Under the pieces are notes generated by a model. The model was not told where the DNA came from and searched no databases. It saw nothing but the letters and a program-made list of their open reading frames with translations. A program made the translations under genes and the position numbers. This document shows positions 6,708-14,035 of a stretch of 18,260 bases of DNA, piece after piece. The stretch comes from an uncultured Paracoccaceae bacterium (GTDB taxonomy: Bacteria; Pseudomonadota; Alphaproteobacteria; Rhodobacterales; Rhodobacteraceae): positions 1 through 18,260 of the forward strand of contig CALHST010000163.1 of NCBI GenBank assembly GCA_938038825.1, in the 5' to 3' direction. Within the stretch, counting starts at the first letter, position 1. Each line of letters starts with the position of its first letter.

Positions 6708-8843
6708 ATGTGTGGACTGTGTCAATCTGTGAACCCGTTCCAACCAGAATGTCTGTTGGATCAAGCATTGGTGGCAGATCCGCTATGGCAAGTGACCTCT
6801 GAGGTGGTTGATGCCCCAAACGCGGTGGCCTCTTTTTCAGGTCAATACACAATCAGTGTTGGCGATACGTTCAACGGGTTTTTGACTGCGGACGACATCG
6901 ACATTGTCGCAATCACCTTGGATGCGGGGGTCGACTACACGTTTCGGGTCGCACCATCCGACAGCGAATTTGATGACGTTCTGGATTCGCATTTGACAGT
7001 TTTCAGCAACACCGGCAGTCCGCTCGCGCTGAACGATGATATCAATTACAGCGCCGGAGATTTCTATTCGGCCATTCATTTTTCGCCCGTGACCAGCGGC
7101 ACATATTACCTTGGCGTGACCACATATCGCACACAATACAATGATGTATCCGCGCCCATTGATGTTGGGCACTACACTTTAACGACCAAATCTCAGGGTG
7201 CGAGCGCGGGCCTTCAAGAATACAATCTGAACCAAATCGCCCATCAGTTAAGCTATGTCGGGTGGGGCAATACCACATATAAATGGAATGTCGCCGCAGG
7301 CGGCAGCCTGACTGTTAACCTAGATGGACTAACGGCAGAGGGCAAAACGCTGGCGCGCATGGGTCTTGAAGCATGGGAAGCCGTTTCTGGTCTGACCTTT
7401 AACGAAACGTCTGGATCCGCGCAGATTACCTTTGATGACAATAACAACGGCGCCTATGCGAATTTTTCAATTTCGGGTGGTTCCATATCGACCGCGAATA
7501 TCAATGTCAGCACGAGTTGGATCAATAGCTATGGGACCGGGCTGAACAGCTATTCCTTCCAGACGTATATCCATGAAATCGGTCATGCGCTGGGACTTGC
7601 CCATGCCGGCCAATACAATGGCAGTGCAACATTTGGCGTCAGCAATCACTATTTGAATGACAGCTGGCAATCGACCGTGATGTCCTATTTCAATCAAAAC
7701 GAAAACACGCATGTAGACGCGTCACACGCTTGGGTGATCACGCCACAAATCGCAGACATTCTTGCCATCCAGAATATGTATGGCGCAGCCGGGACTCTGC
7801 GCACAGGGGACACGACCTACGGCGCAAACTCCAATGTTGGCGGCTATTATGATCAACTTGCGGTTCTGAACAGCACGGCCTTTACGATTTTGGATGACGG
7901 AGGCACAGATACATTTGATGCCTCGACCTATAGTGGGGCGCAACGTGTTGATTTACGGTCAGAAACATTTTCCGATGTGTTTGGAGAAACCGGAAATCTG
8001 GCGATCGCGCGTGGAACCGTTCTTGAAAACTACGAGGGTGGCAGCGGCGTGGATCTTGTACTTGGCAACAACGTCAATAATGTAATCCGCGGCCACAACG
8101 GCGATGATGAGGTCTATGGGCAGGGCGGCGATGACGCGTTGTTTGGAGGGGCCGGCAATGACCGACTTGTCGGAAATGAAGGCAATGATACCTTAACCGG
8201 CGGGGATGGCGCAGATATCCTGAAAGGAAAAGACGGCAATAATGCGCTTTACGGCGGTACTGGGGATGACCGGCTTTTTGGATCCGATACTGGCAATGAT
8301 AGCATGTTGGGCGAGGACGGCAGCGATATCCTGATTGGATTGGGTGGTATTGATCTCCTTAATGGCGGAAATGGTCAAGATTTCTTGTACGGCGGATTGG
8401 GCACCGACATTTTAATTGGCGGGGCGGATGATGATCGCATACGCGGCAATCGCGACAATGATCTGATGATTGGCGGGACCGGATCCGACAGTCTTTTTGG
8501 CGGTGCAAATGCGGATACGCTGCAGGGCGGCGACGACAAGGATTACCTACTTGGTGAAAGTGGGAATGATCGGCTGGATGGGGGATTGGGCAATGACAAA
8601 CTGTCCGGAGGCAGCGGCACGGATGTCTTTGTTTTCAAACCGGGATATGGCTTTGACCTGGTCAATGACTTTGAGGACGGTGTCGACGTCTTTGACCTGA
8701 CCGATTTTGCGTTCACAAATATGTCCGATCTTTATCTAAGCGAAACCGGAAGCGCTGTCAGAATCAGTTTCGGCAACGGTGATGTTTTATATGTCGACAA
8801 TACGTCTCTTACGAATTTTCAAGATGCTGACTTTTTGTTTTGA
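6708..8843 (+). CDS. Secreted RTX M10-family metalloprotease with PPC domain (serralysin-like)
   Basis: Predicted 711-residue zinc protease exported by a type I secretion system. Order: Cys-rich start (C2, C5, C15); pre-peptidase C-terminal (PPC) beta domain about 45-155; metzincin catalytic domain about 165-360; serralysin-type linker; RTX repeats about 445-645; C-terminal secretion region ending in DADFLF. The zinc motif is HEIGHALGLAH with His289, Glu290, His293 and His299; the Met-turn is VMSYF with Met325 and the possible fifth ligand Tyr327. There is no Sec signal peptide, as expected for type I substrates, but no transporter genes are in the window. All three cysteines lie in the first 15 residues, with none in the remaining 696. 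The 3' end overlaps the convergent glycosyltransferase gene by 35 bp. Possible roles are nutrient release or processing of surface proteins. Family assignment is firm. Confidence 0.95.
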   Translation: MCGLCQSVNPFQPECLLDQALVADPLWQVTSEVVDAPNAVASFSGQYTISVGDTFNGFLTADDIDIVAITLDAGVDYTFRVAPSDSEFDDVLDSHLTVFSNTGSPLALNDDINYSAGDFYSAIHFSPVTSGTYYLGVTTYRTQYNDVSAPIDVGHYTLTTKSQGASAGLQEYNLNQIAHQLSYVGWGNTTYKWNVAAGGSLTVNLDGLTAEGKTLARMGLEAWEAVSGLTFNETSGSAQITFDDNNNGAYANFSISGGSISTANINVSTSWINSYGTGLNSYSFQTYIHEIGHALGLAHAGQYNGSATFGVSNHYLNDSWQSTVMSYFNQNENTHVDASHAWVITPQIADILAIQNMYGAAGTLRTGDTTYGANSNVGGYYDQLAVLNSTAFTILDDGGTDTFDASTYSGAQRVDLRSETFSDVFGETGNLAIARGTVLENYEGGSGVDLVLGNNVNNVIRGHNGDDEVYGQGGDDALFGGAGNDRLVGNEGNDTLTGGDGADILKGKDGNNALYGGTGDDRLFGSDTGNDSMLGEDGSDILIGLGGIDLLNGGNGQDFLYGGLGTDILIGGADDDRIRGNRDNDLMIGGTGSDSLFGGANADTLQGGDDKDYLLGESGNDRLDGGLGNDKLSGGSGTDVFVFKPGYGFDLVNDFEDGVDVFDLTDFAFTNMSDLYLSETGSAVRISFGNGDVLYVDNTSLTNFQDADFLF
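8040..8640 (+). repeat. RTX calcium-binding nonapeptide repeats
   Basis: In-frame degenerate tandem repeats of about 27 bp encode roughly fifteen or more GGxGxDxLx-type nonapeptides (for example GGAGNDRLV and GGLGNDKLS). They fold as a calcium-binding parallel beta roll after secretion. They are part of the protease gene, not a separate element. One unit near 8281-8300 (GSDTGNDSML) is irregular by an extra residue. Confidence 0.9.
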
Positions 8844-9996
8844 GCTGATTGCTTGAGTGGGCCACTTTTCGACGGGTCGCGCGCATTTCCTTATAAAGGC
8901 GCAACACCTGTCGATCATAAATCGACGGATATGACCAGGTTTCGGCGTCACTCCATTCTGGTTCTGGCCCGTCATACTTCTGTACGGATTCCTGCAACTG
9001 TCTAACCCATGCGCCCACATTTTCCTCGACAAAGGTGACGCGATGAAGCCGCATTCTTTCAGCCTGTGTCTGTAATCCACGGGTATTTGACGCCAAGATT
9101 GGATAGCGCATGATGGCATATTCGGCGAATTTCAAAGACGGCGCGTATCCGTGAAACTCTTCGTTCATATAGGCAATCCCGATCCCTGGATTTTTTGCAA
9201 GTGTTTTGTACAGTTTGGATCGTGGCATCACGCCATGATATGTGACACAAGAGTTTGCCCTTAAACGCTTTTCTTGCGCCTTTGTGGTCGGGCCTGCGAC
9301 ATGAAATCTGATCTGTCGTTGGGATTTTTTCTTGGACTGCATCTGGGCGCAGGTCAGCTGATCAAACATCTCGAACAAAAAGTCGGATTTTCGGTTCTTT
9401 GGCTTGAGGGACCCGATGAACCAAACATTTACCGGTGACTGCGATGAAGGTTTTGCCAAAAACTGCACATCTGGAAGTTGATCGTAACCCAGATCAATGA
9501 TGTGGCTTTTTCGAAAAACCCACGGATGGTTGGTTTCAACGGCCCAAGGGTTCCCCGCCAGTCGGTGACAAAACAGTTGCATCAAAAAATTAACGCACAG
9601 TTTTCGGTGGCGCCGCCATCCTTTTGCAAGATTGACAGAACGATGATCCATCAAGATCTGAGCATTTGCATTCATGAGAACCAAGAAAATGCGAATAAAA
9701 ATTAGCAGCAATGCATTCTGCTGGCGGTAGAAAATATGAATGATATCAATGTCTTCTTGTTTTGCTTTGCGTGCGATGCGCGCAGCATAGCGGAGCAGAC
9801 TTTGTTTCCATTCTAAACGAAGATAACCCGCACCTTGGCGTTGCTGAATATGGAATTTATTCTTTGGAAAATCGGCAACGATAACCTTTTCGATGTCGGG
9901 GTGGGCGACCCCGAGCCGCGGAAAAATGTCCGCGGCGTTCGCGCCCGAGTCCCCAAGAACCCAAGGCGCGACATATAAGATACGCAATGCGGTCAT
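8809..9996 (-). CDS. Glycosyltransferase, GT4/GT-B type
   Basis: Predicted 395-residue cytosolic or membrane-associated glycosyltransferase that adds a sugar to the growing surface glycan. The start ALRILYVAPW and the region near 190-200 (VNVWFIGSLKPK) fit the two Rossmann-like halves of a GT-B fold. The C-terminal donor-binding part is seen in FHVAGPTT (231-238), HGVMPRSKLYKTL (254-266) and YAPSLKFAEYAIMRYPILAS (284-303), where GT4 enzymes carry the nucleotide-sugar Glu (Glu292). A hydrophobic stretch at 96-108 may touch the membrane. It is the last gene of the polysaccharide operon; its ATG overlaps the upstream stop by 4 bp. The stop lies inside the convergent protease gene. Base composition is more AT-rich around 9600-9850 than in neighbours, as is common in glycan loci. 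Donor and acceptor unknown. Confidence 0.85.
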   Translation of the reverse strand: MTALRILYVAPWVLGDSGANAADIFPRLGVAHPDIEKVIVADFPKNKFHIQQRQGAGYLRLEWKQSLLRYAARIARKAKQEDIDIIHIFYRQQNALLLIFIRIFLVLMNANAQILMDHRSVNLAKGWRRHRKLCVNFLMQLFCHRLAGNPWAVETNHPWVFRKSHIIDLGYDQLPDVQFLAKPSSQSPVNVWFIGSLKPKNRKSDFLFEMFDQLTCAQMQSKKKSQRQIRFHVAGPTTKAQEKRLRANSCVTYHGVMPRSKLYKTLAKNPGIGIAYMNEEFHGYAPSLKFAEYAIMRYPILASNTRGLQTQAERMRLHRVTFVEENVGAWVRQLQESVQKYDGPEPEWSDAETWSYPSIYDRQVLRLYKEMRATRRKVAHSSNQLKTKSQHLENS

Positions 9997-10961
9997 AGGT
10001 GTGAAAGACGCAGCGATGTAATTTCGTCGCCGGGCTGCAACTCCAATTGCGCGCCGGAACGAAGATCTTTGGTGTTTTGGGTTTTGCCTTCAGAAGATTT
10101 GACGCAAAATTGAATGGCGTAATCTTCCGGCAGAGTGAATTCCAGAGATTTCGCGCCAAGAGGACGCCACGGCTCTTTTCCCCAATTCACACGGTCGCGC
10201 GTGCCATCTTGACGTTCCATGTCAACTTCGATTTCAAAACCGTTCGGCGCATGTAGAACGGTTTCTTTTATCGCTTCGGGCTTGTGCAATCCCCATGACC
10301 AACTCGCCGCGATGTTGCGCCGGGTTTGATCCTTGTGCTGAACTTCCAGATCAAAGGCTTTGAGCTTGGGGAATGCATCATGAATGGCATCAGAAATCCG
10401 ATGATCGTTTTCGGCTGTAAACGCCCAAACCCGCCCAATCACAAACAGCTTTAACCCAGCAGCCTCCGTAATTCTGTAGACGTTTTGCACGATGTCTGGC
10501 CAACCGCCCGCAAAGTCATCTCCGCAGATGATTGCGTCCTTGGTAAAAAAACGGCTGAAAAAGTTGTAGTTGTTGGTCCATCCGGGATCCCCGTGGGTGG
10601 CATCATCAAAATAGAACCCAATGTCCTCGGACCAGCTATCGGTGACAATGTCAGGTGCAAACCCTTGATGCACATGCAGGTTTTTGATTTTCTTGGTATA
10701 GCGATCAAAGGCCTCGCGGCTTAAGTCCAAACCCAAACGCTGGCGCACCCAAGGGGCCGCCTCGAACGTGTCAATTGTATGGATTTCAACCGAAGTGCTA
10801 GAGCGCCCCGCATCAATTGCGTTTGTTGATGACCCAAAAAGGGGTCCAACTTCCAAGTAGCAACCGGATTGGCGTTTCGAAGCCAACGCCTGCAAGAATT
10901 GTAAGCCGGCCAGTGTCATTGTTCGGGGTGTGGTATCGTTCATGGTGGAAAATAGTCCCAT
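9993..10961 (-). CDS. Class I SAM-dependent methyltransferase-like protein (Methyltransf_24/CmcI-like)
   Basis: Predicted 322-residue protein. Residues about 30-190 form a Rossmann methyltransferase-like domain: the SAM loop YLEVGPLFGSST (35-46), IDTFEAAPW (63-71), FYFDDATHGDPG (116-127) and IICGDDFAGGWPDI (144-157). About 130 residues of beta-rich C-terminal domain follow. It is clearly paralogous to the protein at 14036-15190, including the start of the C-terminal domain (FDLEVQHK versus FDIQVQNK). It probably methylates a sugar or a glycan-linked group; activity is inferred. ATG 10961 forms TAATG with the epimerase stop; ATG 10943 (MNDTT) is an alternative and neither has a strong ribosome site. 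The frame stays open upstream to 11240, but that stretch is antisense-type noise inside the epimerase gene. The next gene overlaps its stop by 4 bp. Confidence 0.82.
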   Translation of the reverse strand: MGLFSTMNDTTPRTMTLAGLQFLQALASKRQSGCYLEVGPLFGSSTNAIDAGRSSTSVEIHTIDTFEAAPWVRQRLGLDLSREAFDRYTKKIKNLHVHQGFAPDIVTDSWSEDIGFYFDDATHGDPGWTNNYNFFSRFFTKDAIICGDDFAGGWPDIVQNVYRITEAAGLKLFVIGRVWAFTAENDHRISDAIHDAFPKLKAFDLEVQHKDQTRRNIAASWSWGLHKPEAIKETVLHAPNGFEIEVDMERQDGTRDRVNWGKEPWRPLGAKSLEFTLPEDYAIQFCVKSSEGKTQNTKDLRSGAQLELQPGDEITSLRLSHL

Positions 10962-11881
10962 TAAGCAGCGTTCGTTTGAAACCAGGAGAGTGTCTGATCG
11001 ACCCCGTGTTTCAAGGAAAAGACAGGCCGAAAGCCCAATGTATCGGTTGCGTGGCGAATGTTGCACACGTTGTGCTTCACTTCCCCTTGCAAGCCCGGCG
11101 CATGTGTCACCTCGATGGATTTGGTATCGTCTAACGACTTCAGAACAGACACAAGTTCCAGGATCGACGTTCCGACTCCGGTTCCCAGTTGGAAGGTGCC
11201 CGTCGCGCGTCGTTGCACAACCCGCCAAAGCGCGTCGCAAATATCATCCACATAGATGTAGTCGCGGGTTTGCAGACCGTCGCCATTCACCTGCAACTGC
11301 CCTGTTTGCAAATAGGCTTTGCAAAACTCGGCCACGACAGATGTTTTTTGGGCCGAATTGGGCCCATAAACGTTTGAAAAACGCAAAGCTGTCGTCGCCA
11401 TTCCAAAACTACCTGAATAGGCGGACAACAACCCCTCAACTGCAAGTTTCGTCGCGCCATACGGCGAGACGGGCTTTGCCGCGATCGTTTCGTCGATGGC
11501 ACCGTCATGTTCGCCAATTATGGCACCACCCGTGGAGGCAAAAACAAAATGCGTATTTGGCGCGACGTCTCTTAAATGATCCAGCAGTTTTTGAGTTTTG
11601 ATAACGTTGTTTTCAAAACTGCGATACGGATCATTGATGCTTTCCTGGACGGTCGTTGTCGCGGCAAGATGGATCACAACATCCGCATCTTTGTACAGAT
11701 CACCAAGTTCGTCGCTGGCAAAACATCCAGTTGTCGAACTGTCAAACAGGGCTTGAGATGCCTTTGGCGCATCTTCAAGCCAATCTATGCAATGTAGTTC
11801 ACACTCATTCGATGTGCGGCGAATAAAATGCGCCAAGTTTTGACCAATAAAACCAAGACCGCCGGTAATAACAATTTTCAT
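10961..11881 (-). CDS. NAD-dependent epimerase/dehydratase (extended SDR)
   Basis: Predicted 306-residue nucleotide-sugar epimerase, dehydratase or reductase of the extended short-chain dehydrogenase family, close in pattern to UDP-glucose 4-epimerases. Seen: NAD-binding GGLGFIG at 7-13, HLAA near 71-74, Ser116-Thr117 in FASTGG, the catalytic Tyr141 and Lys145 in SPYGATK, and the RFSNVYGP segment at 167-174. DGLQTRDYIYVDD (201-213) is the usual substrate-side loop. It should supply a modified nucleotide sugar for the glycosyltransferases of this operon. The start is taken as ATG 11881 rather than TTG 11884 because GGTGG lies about 6 nt upstream and MKIVITGG is the normal N-terminus. It begins 3 bp after the SqdB-like gene and ends in TAATG shared with the methyltransferase. 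Confidence 0.88.
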   Translation of the reverse strand: MKIVITGGLGFIGQNLAHFIRRTSNECELHCIDWLEDAPKASQALFDSSTTGCFASDELGDLYKDADVVIHLAATTTVQESINDPYRSFENNVIKTQKLLDHLRDVAPNTHFVFASTGGAIIGEHDGAIDETIAAKPVSPYGATKLAVEGLLSAYSGSFGMATTALRFSNVYGPNSAQKTSVVAEFCKAYLQTGQLQVNGDGLQTRDYIYVDDICDALWRVVQRRATGTFQLGTGVGTSILELVSVLKSLDDTKSIEVTHAPGLQGEVKHNVCNIRHATDTLGFRPVFSLKHGVDQTLSWFQTNAA

Positions 11882-11884
11882 CAA

Positions 11885-13027
11885 TTACCACCGCGCGTTA
11901 GACAGGATCACGTCTTTGTCCAGCTTGTCGGCATATTTCCCGACAGTTTCTTCGATTTCACCCATCAGATTGTCTGTCAGGCGGATCGGTTCGAACCCTA
12001 AGCTGCGTAAGCCTTCATTTGAGACACGCAAAGAATTTTGGGCAGCCTCTTTGCGCGGATTATCCAAATAGCCAATTTTGGTCCCTGTTTTGCTGGATAT
12101 CATGTCCGCAAGATCGCTGACGGTATGAACCTCTGCCACTTGGTTGAACACTTGAACAGGTTGACCGGCTTCAGGCGGATTGTGCGCGGCCAAACTTACG
12201 CAACGGGCGGTATCTTGAATATGGATGAACGCCCGCGACTGGCCGCCAGATCCATAGACCGTCAATGGGAACCCAATCTGCGCCTGGCTGATCATTCGGT
12301 TCAGGACAGTTCCATACTCGCCGTCATAATCAAACCGGTTCATCAAAGCAGGGTCAGACTTGGTAAGTTCGGTATCTGTTCCCCAAACGATCCCCTGATG
12401 CAGATCCGTAATCTGGAACCCCCAGTTTTTCGCGTAAAATTGCATCAATTGATGATCGAGGACCTTGGTCAAATGATAGATCGAACCGGGATTGCCGGGG
12501 TAGGGAATGGTGACTTTCTTTTGCGTTTGCAGCACTTCAATGTCCAGATAACCTTCTGGAATTTCGCCAAAATCATCGTTGTACCCATAAACACCCATCG
12601 TCCCGAGGTGCACGATATGCGGACGCAGCTGCAAATCGACCAAAGCCGACATAAGGTTGTTTGTGCCGCTAACATTGTTGTCGACCGTATAGGTGCGTTC
12701 GGAACTGCTGAGCATAGAATACGGGGCTGAACGTTGTTCGGCAAAATGGACAACGACATCGGGCTGCACAGTGGCCAAAACGCGTTTGAAACCGTCGTAG
12801 TCCCGCGCAATGTCACAATATTCAAACGCGATCTCGCCGATGTTTTTCGCCGCGGCAATGCGGTCTTGAATCGGGCGAATTGGGGTCAGCGATGGTGCTG
12901 ACAATTTTTCAGAAATTTGGCGGCGCGACAAGTTGTCGACAACTGTTACTTTGTGTCCCTCCGATGCCAGTTGCAGAGCACTTGGCCATCCGCAAAAACC
13001 ATCGCCACCTAACACTGCAACCTTCAT
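11885..13027 (-). CDS. sqdB: UDP-sulfoquinovose synthase-like SDR (SqdB/SQD1/Agl3 family)
   Basis: Predicted 380-residue extended SDR. SQD1/SqdB converts UDP-glucose plus sulfite to UDP-sulfoquinovose, using bound NAD. Features shared with SQD1: GGDGFCGWPSAL (7-18) for NAD, VDNLSRR (30-36), HFAEQRSAPYSM (94-105), LGTMGVYG (141-148) with Thr143, Tyr184 and Lys188 in YHLTK, DLHQGIVWG (208-216), RFDYDGEYGTVLNR (231-244) and PLTVYGSGGQSR (254-265). This is well above generic epimerase similarity. Differences from SQD1: Glu to Val at 147 in GTMGEYG and Asn to His at 210 in DLNQG. The sulfolipid partners SqdD, SqdC and SqdX are absent; neighbours are glycosyltransferases, so the product may enter a polysaccharide, or the enzyme may make a related sugar. 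The ribosome site AAAGGAG lies 6 nt before the ATG, the best in the operon. Confidence 0.83.
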   Translation of the reverse strand: MKVAVLGGDGFCGWPSALQLASEGHKVTVVDNLSRRQISEKLSAPSLTPIRPIQDRIAAAKNIGEIAFEYCDIARDYDGFKRVLATVQPDVVVHFAEQRSAPYSMLSSSERTYTVDNNVSGTNNLMSALVDLQLRPHIVHLGTMGVYGYNDDFGEIPEGYLDIEVLQTQKKVTIPYPGNPGSIYHLTKVLDHQLMQFYAKNWGFQITDLHQGIVWGTDTELTKSDPALMNRFDYDGEYGTVLNRMISQAQIGFPLTVYGSGGQSRAFIHIQDTARCVSLAAHNPPEAGQPVQVFNQVAEVHTVSDLADMISSKTGTKIGYLDNPRKEAAQNSLRVSNEGLRSLGFEPIRLTDNLMGEIEETVGKYADKLDKDVILSNARW

Positions 13028-13122
13028 AGAATTCTCCTTTGGCGACCTTTCTGGCCGACGTTAATTTTAGAGACATGGGAGTGTTCACTCCCGGGTGATG
13101 TCGCCAATTAAGCGGTTAAAAC
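13028..13122 (-). promoter_or_regulatory. Leader of the SqdB-like gene with a strong palindrome
   Basis: This is the longest internal gap of the minus-strand operon. It holds a perfect palindrome, GGGAGTG-TT-CACTCCC (13077-13092). GACAT (13072-13076) and ATGTC (13098-13102) extend the stem past a 5-nt bulge, and GGCGAC (13051-13056) can pair instead with GTCGCC (13100-13105), which shares bases with the first extension. No U-run follows on either strand, so it is not a standard terminator. An operator, an mRNA-stabilising hairpin or an attenuator-like switch ahead of the gene is possible. Confidence 0.45.
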
Positions 13123-13983
13123 TTAAAATCGATTTAAACTGGAAAAGTTGGTTGTAGGTTTTTTTTGAACCGTTTTCCCGGCAACAGGATTGTACTTTAA
13201 GTGTCTGAGAAAACGCAGTTTTGAGGATCCCAAACTGACTTGAAGAAGGAACAGAAAAACCGCGTATGGCATCAAGTGCCAGGCTTTTTCATGCACCAAG
13301 AAACTGAAATTCAATTTTAAACCAAGAATCTTTAAGCTGAGTCGCTTACGCGCATTTTCGTCGACGTGATAGTTACCGCCCAAAATGGGAATGTTCATCA
13401 CGCGCAATCCTAATTTGCGCGCCTGCAGGATCAGCGCTTTGTCTTCTAGTCTTTGCGACCAGTAGCGCAAATGTGTGTCGCGAATGCAGGCCACGTTCAG
13501 CGCGAAAGTCGGGTGCAAAATATAACGATTTTCAAGATAATCCCGCGCGCCAGGGCAGGTAGGTGGAAACGTGTCATATTCCCCGCCATTGGGAACATTA
13601 TAGGTAAGGCCGGTGCCAATGATGTCCGCAACGTCATTTTGCAACATGTGGGCTTGAGCAGTCAGTCGTGCGATGGTGACCGTGTCGTCGCCATCCACAC
13701 GATAAAAGGCGTCGAACCCGTGTTCGATGGCATAATCCAGCTGAAAATTCAGATTGTCGCCGTTTGACACGTGATGGCGCGTGACGAGCCGAAAGCCAAA
13801 GGATTGTAAAGCGCGTTCGAGGTTCGCTGGCGGAGCCGTGCCATTCCAAAATACGCAAACATCCACCCGTCCCGACACGTTTCGCTCAAAAACGGAAGTG
13901 GCTGCACTAAGGCTTTGAAGACACGGCAAAATGCGGGTTTGATCGTGGAACGGGTGGCAATTGATCGCAATTAAATGCCGCAT
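13123..13983 (-). CDS. Glycosyltransferase family 2-like protein (GT-A fold)
   Basis: Predicted 286-residue glycosyltransferase. N-terminal MRHLIAINCHPFHD fits a GT-A first strand. Seen: the metal/nucleotide motif DGDD at 97-100 inside YRVDGDDTV, and a candidate catalytic-base pair Glu180-Asp181 in RLEDKALI, with conserved-type HPTFAL upstream (157-162). A hydrophobic stretch near 238-252 suggests membrane contact, then a basic tail. It should add one sugar to the surface glycan; donor unknown. ATG 13983 is chosen because the motif begins there; the frame runs back to TTG 14016 and GTG 13998, and none of the three has a clear ribosome site. It lies 52 bp after the upstream methyltransferase-like gene (19 bp if the TTG is used). 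Confidence 0.8.
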   Translation of the reverse strand: MRHLIAINCHPFHDQTRILPCLQSLSAATSVFERNVSGRVDVCVFWNGTAPPANLERALQSFGFRLVTRHHVSNGDNLNFQLDYAIEHGFDAFYRVDGDDTVTIARLTAQAHMLQNDVADIIGTGLTYNVPNGGEYDTFPPTCPGARDYLENRYILHPTFALNVACIRDTHLRYWSQRLEDKALILQARKLGLRVMNIPILGGNYHVDENARKRLSLKILGLKLNFSFLVHEKAWHLMPYAVFLFLLQVSLGSSKLRFLRHLKYNPVAGKTVQKKPTTNFSSLNRF

Positions 13984-14035
13984 GTTGGATGCGTTTGTCA
14001 CAAGCGATTTCGGCAATGTGGTTGGCCTGCTATTT

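Noticed and set aside
8040..8640. Tandem repeats as a possible CRISPR or minisatellite
   Set aside because: Repeats are degenerate, about 27 bp with no unique spacers, and encode in-frame RTX nonapeptides of the protease.
10962..11240. N-terminal extension of the methyltransferase-like protein to 11240
   Set aside because: It would lie inside the epimerase gene in another frame, has C/R-rich shadow composition, and precedes a TAATG start that fits the operon.
10930..11601. 223-codon plus-strand frame
   Set aside because: Antisense to the epimerase gene; R/S/P-rich and without motifs.
12038..12730. 230-codon plus-strand frame
   Set aside because: Antisense to the SqdB-like gene, which has full family motifs.
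13077..13092. Palindrome as a terminator of the GT2 gene or start of a mobile element
   Set aside because: The GT2 gene lies upstream in transcription and the stem has no U-run; no transposase or duplicated flanks are present.
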